64,000 nt of DNA, taken from Ephydatia muelleri. Taxonomy: Eukaryota > Porifera > Demospongiae > Spongillida > Spongillidae. The position numbers were made by a program, and so were the translations under genes. Location of the stretch: contig JABACO010000003.1 in assembly GCA_013339895.1 (NCBI GenBank), positions 13,006,948-13,070,947 of the forward strand, read 5' to 3'. How positions within the stretch are numbered: the first letter of the stretch is position 1; every line of letters begins with the position of its first letter. Shown piece by piece: positions 60,001 through 64,000 of this stretch. A model generated the notes under the pieces. It was not told the DNA's origin and did no database searches. It saw nothing but the letters and a program-made list of their open reading frames with translations.

Positions 60001-63000
60001 GCCCAGCAGGCATATGCTGCGTTGCCCTCTGACAAAGCTAAGGAATACGACCAGTTGAAAGACGCAATCTTGAGACGGTACGACATTAGTGAAGAAACCT
60101 ACAGACAGCGGTTTCGGGCGGCGATGAAGAGTAGCGGAGGAGTCAAATCGTGAGTTGGCGGTGAGAGTGAAGGATCTAGCAGCAAAGTGGCTGAAGCAGC
60201 AGACCACGCTGGATGGCGTCATAGAGGCAATCTCTCAAGAACAGCTACTCAACACCTTACAAGCGAATGTTCGGGTCTGGGTGCGAGAGCGAAAACATGT
60301 CTGGAGACAGGTCAGCTTGCGGACCACTACACTCAGGCGAGGAAGCAGGCAGGAGGGGACTTAAGGAGCGAGGACTCCAGAAAAGGAGGCTTGGGTAAGC
60401 AGTCCAAGAGAAGGGGCGGGGCAGTGAGGAGCTCTCAAAGAAGGACGAGGAAGGAAAGAGCCAACCCTACAGTAAAGGACCAAGGTACTGTTCTTGTCAT
60501 CAACATGGACATGTTGCAAGTAGGTGCCCTAGCAAGTGGCTTTGTACGGGGGCGTCAAGCGTGATAACGGAAAGCGAAGATCACCAAGAGACTGCAGTCT
60601 CTTGGTGATCTTCGCTTTCCGTTATCACGCTTGACGCCCCCATACAAAGCCACTTGCTAGGGCACCTACATGTACTTGCAACATGTCCATGTTGATGACA
60701 AGAACAGTACCTTGGTCCTTTACTGTAGGGTTGGCTCTTGCAGGGATGGTAAACAAGAAGCTGCACGACATAATTCTGGATACGGGAGTTTCGAAGACTA
60801 TTATCAGGAAGGGGCTAGTTTCTAAGGGGAAGATGCTAGATACACTGTAGATGTGTGGAGATCAAGTGTGCGGATGGGGAAAAAACTACATACCCTTTAG
60901 CAGATGTAAAGGTTTGCAACAATTAAGTTTATTCTGGTGGTGTGTGATTACGCAACCCGATATCCTGAAGCTATGCCACTGAAGTCCACCATAGCAGAGC
61001 ACATGGCAGAGGAGTTCGTGAATCTCTTTGCAAGGGTAGGAATTCCTCAAGAGATACTAACGATCAAGGGGCCAACTTCATGTCCAGTCTGTTAGTAGAA
61101 CTCTATAGGCTTAGTGAAGCCCATTCGTACAAGTGCATACCTTCCACAGACTGACAGCCTTGTTGAAAGATTCAACGGCACACTCAAGTCCATGCTGCGG
61201 AAGGCAGCTACAGAGGAGGAGAAGGATTGGGATGAGTTGATCCCCTACCTGTTATTCGCGTACAGGGAGGTCCCTCAAGCCTCCACGGGTTTCTCGCCAT
61301 TCGAACTTGTGTACGGGCAACAAGTCAGAGGGCCGCTGGACGTACTTAAAGAAGAGTGGAAAGTGTGTAAGAGGGCATGTGAGAGCATTGTCTCTTATGT
61401 CCTGGGGGTACATGAGAAACTCATAAGATGTCAGTTATCGTACGGCAGAACCTGGAAACGGCACAGAAAGTGTAGAAGACCTGGTATGATAAGAACGCAA
61501 GGCAGCGGGAGTTCAATGAAGGAGACGAGGTCCTGGTACTACTGCCGTCGTCTACAAGCAAGCTATTAGCAAGTTGGCAGGGGCCCTATCCAGTTCAGAG
61601 AAGACTCTCTGAAGTTACGTATGAAGTGGACATGACAGATAAAAAGAAGCGAAAGAGAATCTTCCACGTCAAGAAGTGGGCACATTCCAAGACTGAAGTG
61701 TGCAGCTTGGTTGAAGAAACTTCCCCTATTGAAGGATACGAAGAAGAGTGCTTACCACTCTGGGAGGGCGGAGCTCAACAGAAGCACGATCAGGATGAGG
61801 CCAGCGTGAACAGTCAGCTATCGGATGCTCAGAAAGGAGAACTAAAAAAGATGCTCCGTGAGTTCGCGGATGTTGTGAGCAACAAGCCAGGAAGAATGCA
61901 GCTTGCAGTTCATCACACAGGAAAGGCGCGGCCCGTTCGCCTGCCACCATACTGAATACCCTACTCCTACCGAGAACAGGTTAAGAGTGAGGTGGACGAG
62001 ATGTTAAAGGATGGGATAGTTGAACCTTCCCAAAGTGATTGGGCATCTCCCATGGTAATTATACGCAAAAAGGATGGAAACCTGCGCATCTGTATTGATT
62101 TTCGTCACCTGAACTCCATCACCAAGTATGACTCGTATGTTATGCAAAGGATTAACAAGTTGGTAGACAAGTTGGGCAGGGCTAAGTTTATCACCACCTT
62201 TGACCTGACGAAGGGATACTGGCAGGTTCCCATTGCAGAAGAAGAGAAGCCAAAGAGGGCTTATGCAACTCCTTTTGGGTTGTTTCAGATTAATGTAATG
62301 CCGTTTGGTCTACAGGGAGCGCCGTCCACGTTTCAAAGAATGATGGATAATCTTATAAGAGGGATGGAGAGATTCACTTCAGCATATATGGATGACATAG
62401 CTATGTATAGCTCAAGTTGGAGGGAACACCTAGAGCACTTGAGCGAGCTGTTCACGAGGCTGAGTGCTGCAAACCTCAAAGTTAAACTGAGCAAATATCA
62501 CTTTGGTATGTTCGAGTGTGTTTATTTGGGCCATGTGGTAGGTAAGGGGACAGTGAGGCTTGAGTGGTCGAAGACTGAGGCGGTCAGGAGTATCCCTATA
62601 CCAAAGACGAAAAACGAGATTAGGCAGTTCCTCGGTCTAGCAGGGTACTATCGGCAGTTTATTCGCAACTTCACTACCATCGCGACACCGCTAACTGATA
62701 TGACCAGGAAGTCTGCGCCTCTAGAAGTTCGTTGGTCACCTCAAGCCCGAAAGGCTTTCAACCTACTGAAAGAAAAGATCACTTCATCACCCATACTCAT
62801 GTGCCCAGACATGTGCCGCATGTTTGTTCTGAAGACGACAGTGGCGTGGGTGCCGTGCTCAGTCAGCAGGATGACGAGGGTTGTCAGCCAAAAGCTTCTA
62901 CCAAGGGAGCAAAAATACTCAACAGTAGAAAAAGAGTGTCTGGCGATTAGACTAGGGACCAAGGCCTTCAAAATATACCTGCTTGGGAAACCATTTATAG

Positions 63001-63964
63001 TGCAGACGGATCACATCGGGTGCTGGAGTGGCTTCATAAAATGAAAGAGACCAACAGCAGGCTAACTAGATGGAGCCTAGTCTTGCAGCCTTTTCAGTAC
63101 ACAGTCCGATATCGGAGTGGACTAGGGAATGCAAATGCAGACGCTCTACCCCGATGCATTGTGTCGCCTTTAAAAGCGACTAAAATGCCGGAGAAGGAGG
63201 GTGAAGTGTCAGGGCTCCAGTCGTTGGCTGTGTATGACGTCAACACCCCCCAGACGGGTGCCCAGTCAGATGGGGACCCAAGCATACCTTTGAATAGAGG
63301 TGTTGACGAACTGCCAATTGGAAGAGGCCCGCTCTTCTAGAACTTACGCTATTGTGCATGCATGTGGACAGCTATTGTGTGTGAGCAATGCTATACAGCA
63401 GTTGTAAGCATGCATTCGGGAGTATTGACCAGTGTATCTCTGCTGCTGTGGTAACCCCTTGCGGTAGTGTAGCGCGAGCGCGTAGTAAATCCTTGACACA
63501 CATTGTATAATGAGATACCACTCACCTTGTGCTGCATGTTGACCTCTGCACCCCTCTCCAATAGTACCTTCACACACTCCATATTCCCTGCCACTGAAGC
63601 CCTCATCAGTGCGGTCCATCCATCCTGTAATGGTTACATGTACATGTAAGTGCATATCATCATGGGAGTACCACTAATGTCAGATACAGTATAATAACAT
63701 ACTACTCATCGTTCTACTCCTGTACATAAAGTGACAGTGTAGCAGAAATTAAATACATGTAACATTGTATGCATACACTAAACAGAGTTCCTGCACACAC
63801 CTCATCATTCACTAGTGGGGTACATGCTGCATTGCATGTACACAGTGTATAAAGACACCACTCACCTCGTGCTGCCTGTTGACCTCTGCACCCTTATCCA
63901 ATAGAACTCTCACACACTCCAGCTGCCCTGCATGTGAAGCCTTCATCAGTGCAGTCCATCCCCA
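38779..63964 (-). CDS. Ankyrin-Roc-COR-Death domain protein (5' end beyond window)
   Basis: A giant gene read from the right edge leftward. Exons found: ankyrin repeats at 63964-63866, 63624-63526, 58534-58424, 56582-56484, 55925-55827, 54822-54724, 53899-53801, 51904-51806, 51012-50914 and 50070-49972. Then come last ankyrin plus P-loop (44914-44642), Roc remainder plus COR (42777-41226), a 39-nt exon (41168-41130), an exon starting at 39510, and the Death domain (39047-38779). All ankyrin exons are phase 0, and later junctions fit in phase 0 or 1. The order is that of the C-terminal half of DAPK1-type ROCO proteins, without a visible kinase. Likely role: a cytosolic GTP-regulated scaffold in death or innate-immune signalling. 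That role is inferred from the family. Introns carry several retroelements. Confidence 0.85.
39400..39510 (-). CDS. Probable exon between COR and Death domain
   Basis: After acceptor TTGTCTTTTAG the phase-1 frame reads FSACQPLSEMIAKVMEKQLD, then GYYPCTCAALL. The donor is uncertain: a phase-1 GTACTT inside CCATGTACTTG would join neatly to the Death-domain exon. GTGTAG or GTGATA further on would not fit the phase. The right border is firm; the left border is approximate. Confidence 0.5.
41130..41168 (-). CDS. 39-nt exon after COR
   Basis: Bounded by acceptor TTTATTTTGCAG and donor GTTGGT. It is phase 1 on both sides and encodes ASASVCQVVPALE. It fits the phase-1 end of the COR exon (YLVG|G). 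It is small but has an excellent acceptor. Confidence 0.5.
41226..42777 (-). CDS. Roc GTPase (G2-G4) and COR domain exon
   Basis: A long exon of 1552 nt, about 517 codons. It starts LLFGSKVVEPLTAGIVPYQ (switch I region with the TAGI threonine), then VIYDLAGHHQYFSSHSACL (G3, D-x-A-G) and SSVLVVGTHVDLL (G4, T-H-x-D). It continues LTTKLSHLGSIARKAI and ILLRDLLNRTN, followed by the COR region (PPISMMCHLMLAFLKKKLP, LKTLSEKGLIVFIPS, WVVLHKESILKVVNGALF, and a winged-helix-like LEIGQAVDL-type segment). The acceptor ACTGTAG joins the P-loop exon in phase 0, and the donor GTGAGC is phase 1. The reading frame is intact throughout, which argues the gene is functional. Confidence 0.88.
44642..44914 (-). 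CDS. Exon: final ankyrin repeat plus Roc P-loop
   Basis: 273 nt, phase 0 on both sides (CCACTAG / GTAAAG). Encodes SGDTALHLAVRTKQKVEEKN, LLFHPGIDVNLKNNQGRIA, then YVKVVLCGNSGAGKSTLTQ. G-x4-G-K-S is the Walker A / G1 motif of the Roc GTPase. The break immediately after the P-loop separates nucleotide-binding motif G1 from G2-G4 in the next exon. Confidence 0.9.
45430..45714 (-). pseudogene. Gypsy integrase fragment
   Basis: Lies in an intron, in the same orientation as the host gene. Reads RSGKTFELELIQELCKYL, then HTIPYHPQCNG. A deletion has removed the segment that should contain the third catalytic acidic residue, followed by NHPSDWDQSIRKQYLAYNSG and STGFMPFFLRL. It is the C-terminal half of a Ty3/gypsy integrase core. 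No LTR is adjacent. Confidence 0.75.
45980..48850 (+). pseudogene. Decayed Gypsy retrotransposon (gag-pol remains)
   Basis: In order on the plus strand. Double zinc knuckle (WCGERYWAGSC, CHSCTKVGHIAKMC) at 46050-46150. A protease stub (LELDTFAAV, where DTG is DTF) near 46290. Reverse transcriptase pieces WVAIVVPALKGDVCLR, GLLRYNRLPFGVSYTP and VLVYLDDALV at 46740-47100. An integrase zone (SGHLGKGE, then SIPLTNGWFSRAI-like remnants) at 47770-48240. A GPY/F-like end (QGQYYIAKRVKRVKHRQL) near 48780. Frames change constantly and stops abound. LTRs are not recognisable. Here the order is RT before IN, unlike the element at 59.2 kb. Confidence 0.7.
49061..49522. repeat. 462-bp near-perfect palindrome
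   Basis: Arms of about 200 bp begin CCCGGGAGAAAAAAACGGCG and end in its complement. The central hairpin is GATTTCGCGGG/CCCGCGAAATC around GTTTTGTACTTGAAG. Arm identity is very high. It is non-coding and lies in an intron of the ankyrin gene. It resembles foldback MITEs but shares no termini with the other two families here. Confidence 0.92.
49660..49960. repeat. Intron segment duplicated across the ankyrin gene
   Basis: This segment (ATTATGCCTCTGAACAAATG, then CCACCTGCTATTATGAG and a stretch ending before GTAATCTC) recurs at about 47190-47290, 51490-51790 and 55510-55810. Three of the four occurrences sit directly downstream in transcript order of an ankyrin exon. The segment was therefore copied together with exons. 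Confidence 0.8.
49972..50070 (-). CDS. Ankyrin repeat exon (10th found, nearest the GTPase)
   Basis: 99 nt, CATTACAG / GTGAGC. DGWTALMMASVAGKVKCV, then LLDKGAQVNVQNK. A complete 33-residue repeat. The next ankyrin unit, at 44914, is more than 5 kb away. Confidence 0.9.
50914..51012 (-). CDS. Ankyrin repeat exon (9th)
   Basis: 99 nt, CATTACAG / GTGAGT. DGWTALMMANNWGHVECV, LLDKGAEVNMQDK. Flanked by the ATGACACTACTCAC intron type shared with the 5th, 6th, 8th and other exons of the cassette. Confidence 0.9.
51806..51904 (-). CDS. Ankyrin repeat exon (8th)
   Basis: 99 nt. WGETALIRASQAGKLECV, MLLQGGVQVNVQNK. The first residue is Trp instead of Asp, and the intron flank is the GTAATCTCAAACTGC type, shared with the exon at 55827-55925. 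These two are sister copies. Confidence 0.9.
52264..52295. repeat. Poly-C tract in intron
   Basis: An uninterrupted C run in the intron between ankyrin exons 7 and 8. Its length is uncertain in assembly. Confidence 0.9.
52600..53580 (-). other. Coding-like debris in an ankyrin-gene intron
   Basis: Minus-strand frames read MTIHSIGGKMNQNWREDESE (53581), AVGLKATWSQCSISILQLL with WFNNELLHELLNRVYDTL (53368-53096), and beyond the minisatellite FAHIYNPGKALRQVMHTL with LLGGIVLEFPTTL. Composition is protein-like but I know no family, and stops separate the parts. It is possibly an old retro-element or processed gene, inserted in the gene's orientation. Confidence 0.3.
52917..53057. repeat. 18-bp minisatellite with alternating variants
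   Basis: About eight units of GGGGGACGCCACACTCAT in which the sixth base alternates C and T (GAC, GAT, GAC, GAT). The true period is therefore a 36-bp dimer. It is in frame on the minus strand as ECGVPHECGIPH, but with no sign of translation. Confidence 0.92.
53801..53899 (-). CDS. Ankyrin repeat exon (7th)
   Basis: 99 nt, ATTGCAG / GTGAGT. HGCTALMKAYDRGHMECV, MLLDRGAQVNRQDK. The usual DGW start is HGC here. Confidence 0.9.
54724..54822 (-). CDS. Ankyrin repeat exon (6th)
   Basis: 99 nt, CTACAG / GTGAGT. DGCTALMMALETENVECV, VLLDKGAEVNMQDK. The downstream half is identical at protein level to that of the 9th exon. Confidence 0.9.
55827..55925 (-). CDS. Ankyrin repeat exon (5th)
   Basis: 99 nt, CATTACAG / GTGAGT. 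WGKNELLNAILGGEVECV, VLLDGGVQVNVQNE. It is the most diverged repeat: the TAL motif is replaced by NEL. Sister of the exon at 51806-51904 by its intron flank. Confidence 0.88.
56484..56582 (-). CDS. Ankyrin repeat exon (4th)
   Basis: 99 nt, CATTACAG / GTGAGT. DGWTALMWAYDKRHMDCV, VLLNKGAQVNRQDQ. Closest to the 7th exon (AYD..HM.CV, VNRQD). Confidence 0.9.
57625..57847. repeat. 37-bp tandem repeat x 6 in intron
   Basis: Six units starting ACACTTGATCCAAAACCACG and ending GAGCCAATCCT. One unit is 38 bp. Alternating CACGGAACC / CATGGAGCC variants suggest duplication of a two-unit block. Confidence 0.92.
58199..58230. repeat. AAT trinucleotide microsatellite
   Basis: About ten AAT units with one GAT interruption, in an intron of the ankyrin gene. 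Confidence 0.9.
58424..58534 (-). CDS. Ankyrin repeat exon (3rd), with altered donor
   Basis: 111 nt rather than 99. DGWTALMSASDAGKVECV, VLLDKDAQVNMQHK, then four extra residues, GHVH. All sister exons read CACAAG|GTGAGT. Here the donor is displaced: the sequence is CACAAGGGACATGTACAT|GTAAGT, a 12-nt in-frame insertion derived from the ACATGT repeat that has taken over the splice donor. Confidence 0.85.
59183..59471 (+). repeat. 5' LTR
   Basis: 289 bp, TGTCAAGGCTCCAGTCGTTG to AAATCCTTGACA. It contains TGACGTCA-like and ATGCTATAAAGCAG elements that may serve as promoter. The next bases, TTTGGTGGCAGCACGG, are in the primer-binding position; I did not match them to a tRNA. Confidence 0.9.
59473..60360 (+). 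pseudogene. gag of the LTR element
   Basis: The long frame 59473-60153 is open from the LTR edge. A likely start is M at 59581 (MAETERAASENAGEG). Then comes a Glu/Arg/Gln-rich coiled coil (LRAQEAQRRADREQIERE) and a capsid-like region (WVYKLAPQLRGKAQQAYAAL, ETYRQRFRAAM). A frameshift near 60140 moves the rest (LAVRVKDLAAKWLKQQ, LLNTLQANVRVWVRER) into another frame. W-x-x-x-L-x-P-x-L-x-G-K-A and Y-R-Q-R-F-R are usual for Gypsy capsids. Confidence 0.8.
60460..60745. repeat. Inverted duplication inside the LTR element
   Basis: The segment 60460-60598 is followed immediately by its own reverse complement at 60599-60740, meeting at GAGACTGCAG/TCTCTTGG. It duplicates the zinc-knuckle region (YCSCHQHGHVASRC read on plus, and again on minus). 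The right arm has a small TACATG insertion. The first cysteine pair of the knuckle is C-x-C rather than C-x2-C. Confidence 0.85.
60745..60930 (+). pseudogene. Protease remnant of the LTR element
   Basis: LHDIILDTGVSKTIIRKGLV contains the D-T-G active-site triad of retroviral-type aspartic proteases. The rest of the domain ends in a stop at about 60849. Only some 160 bp separate it from the integrase core, so part of the protease and the integrase zinc-binding (HHCC) region are missing. Confidence 0.75.
60930..61570 (+). pseudogene. Integrase core of the LTR element
   Basis: First catalytic Asp in VVCDYATRYPEAMPLKS. The second-Asp region (GIPQEILT) is hit by a one-base frameshift at about 61060. 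The Glu motif is in TDSLVERFNGTLKSMLRKA, followed by WDELIPYLLFAYREVPQAS and FSPFELVYGQQVRGPLDVL. These are Ty3/gypsy integrase hallmarks. It is located upstream of the reverse transcriptase. Confidence 0.85.
61570..61955 (+). pseudogene. GPY/F module and pre-RT linker
   Basis: WQGPYPVQRRLSEVTYEVDM is the GPY/F C-terminal integrase module, then RIFHVKKWAHSKTEV. After an acidic linker (EEECLPLWEGG) the frame continues into LKKMLREFADVVSNKPGRMQ and RPVRLPPY, the standard lead-in to a Gypsy reverse transcriptase. A TGA at 61953 interrupts an otherwise single frame through to the RT. The physical continuity shows the IN-RT order is original and not a join of two elements. Confidence 0.8.
61968..63195 (+). 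pseudogene. Reverse transcriptase and RNase H of the LTR element
   Basis: RT landmarks: EPSQSDWASPMVIIRKKDG, RICIDFRHLN, TTFDLTKGYWQVP (first Asp), FGLQGAPSTFQRMMD, AYMDDIAMYS (the YxDD box), YLGHVVGKG, IRQFLGLAGYYRQFI. RNase H landmarks: DSGVGAVLSQQDDEG in a second frame, LLPREQKYSTVEKECLAI back in the first, then TDH, and after another shift LEWLHKMKETNSRLTRW and GLGNANADALPR. Two frameshifts lie within RNase H. The frame runs out inside the 3' LTR at 63340. Confidence 0.88.
63188..63206 (+). other. Polypurine tract
   Basis: CCGGAGAAGGAGGGTGAAG abuts the 3' LTR and is purine-rich except for one T. This is the expected primer site for plus-strand synthesis. Confidence 0.7.
63207..63498 (+). 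repeat. 3' LTR
   Basis: 292 bp, TGTCAGGGCTCC to CCTTGACA. Compared with the 5' LTR I count about eleven substitutions and one 3-bp indel. The host intron sequence resumes as CACATTGTATAATGAG, matching the CACAGTGTATAATGACACC flank of sister introns. Confidence 0.9.
63526..63624 (-). CDS. Ankyrin repeat exon (2nd)
   Basis: 99 nt, CATTACAG / GTGAGT. DGWTALMRASVAGNMECV, VLLERGAEVNMQHK. It lies only 27 bp from the end of the LTR element, so the retrotransposon inserted just downstream of its splice donor. Confidence 0.9.
63866..63964 (-). CDS. Ankyrin repeat exon (1st in window)
   Basis: 99 nt, CGTTATAG / GTGAGT. WGWTALMKASHAGQLECV, VLLDKGAEVNRQHE. The gene continues past the right edge. Confidence 0.88.
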
Positions 63965-64000
63965 CTATAACGATAAGTGCATATCATCATGGGAGTACCA

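Larger units (their letters stand above)
59183..63498 (+). mobile_element. LTR retrotransposon, Ty3/gypsy superfamily, Gmr1-like order
   Basis: A 4316-bp element inserted in an intron, antisense to the host gene. LTRs at 59183-59471 and 63207-63498 are about 96% identical and begin TGTCA and end TGACA. The flanks CACAG and CACAT fit a 5-bp target duplication with one change. Internal order by motif: gag, zinc knuckle, protease (LDTG), integrase core, GPY/F module, reverse transcriptase, RNase H, polypurine tract, 3' LTR. Integrase before reverse transcriptase is the Ty1/copia order. The RT and GPY/F motifs, however, are of Ty3/gypsy type, which is the combination known for Gmr1-like elements. 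Frameshifts and a stop show this copy is inactive. Confidence 0.85.

Overview
The window is animal nuclear DNA, most likely from a marine sponge (demosponge). The evidence is: genes split by GT-AG introns, several of them very short; metazoan extracellular domains (EGF, Ig, FN3, EMI, an adhesion-type 7TM receptor); an ankyrin-Roc-COR-Death gene of a type expanded in sponges; introns full of short ACATGT runs; and many classes of eukaryotic transposon. There is no bacterial operon structure, CRISPR array, rRNA or recognisable tRNA. The phylum call is inference; the eukaryotic call is secure.

Layout. 1-5 kb: repeat-rich DNA with one foldback cluster, a CA microsatellite and the broken 3' end of an FN3 + transmembrane gene. 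5-10.2 kb: a small beta-trefoil gene, then a rearranged repeat cluster. Its units carry a TATA box, an initiator and a tiny signal-peptide ORF, once apparently complete and twice altered. 10.7-11.8 kb: an internally deleted hAT transposon with perfect 8-bp target-site duplications. 12.4-18.4 kb (minus strand): most of an adhesion-type GPCR, EGF-EGF-Ig-GAIN/GPS-7TM-tail, whose exon phases can be joined almost throughout. 19.8-38.5 kb: mostly transposon debris and simple repeats. It includes an intron-bearing integrase, pogo, gag and LINE-associated fragments, an EMI-domain gene start, a second hAT element and two tandem 0.83-kb foldback elements.

38.8 kb to the right edge (minus strand): one very large gene encoding ankyrin repeats, a Roc GTPase, a COR region and a C-terminal Death domain. 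Ten ankyrin repeats each occupy a phase-0 exon, nine of 99 nt and one of 111 nt, scattered over 14 kb. The surrounding introns are duplicated copies of each other. Two decayed Gypsy elements lie inside it, plus a 4.3-kb LTR retrotransposon bounded by near-identical LTRs.

The most notable items are: (1) the LTR element at 59.2-63.5 kb, which has its integrase before its reverse transcriptase, the order of the Gmr1-type branch of Ty3/gypsy rather than ordinary Gypsy; (2) the promoter-plus-micro-secretory-peptide repeat family at 5.8-9.8 kb; (3) the ankyrin exon amplification, including one splice donor rebuilt by an ACATGT run; (4) an adhesion GPCR whose GPS motif has lost its cysteines and cleavage triad. 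Splice models were drawn by eye from donor and acceptor motifs and reading phase, without RNA evidence.
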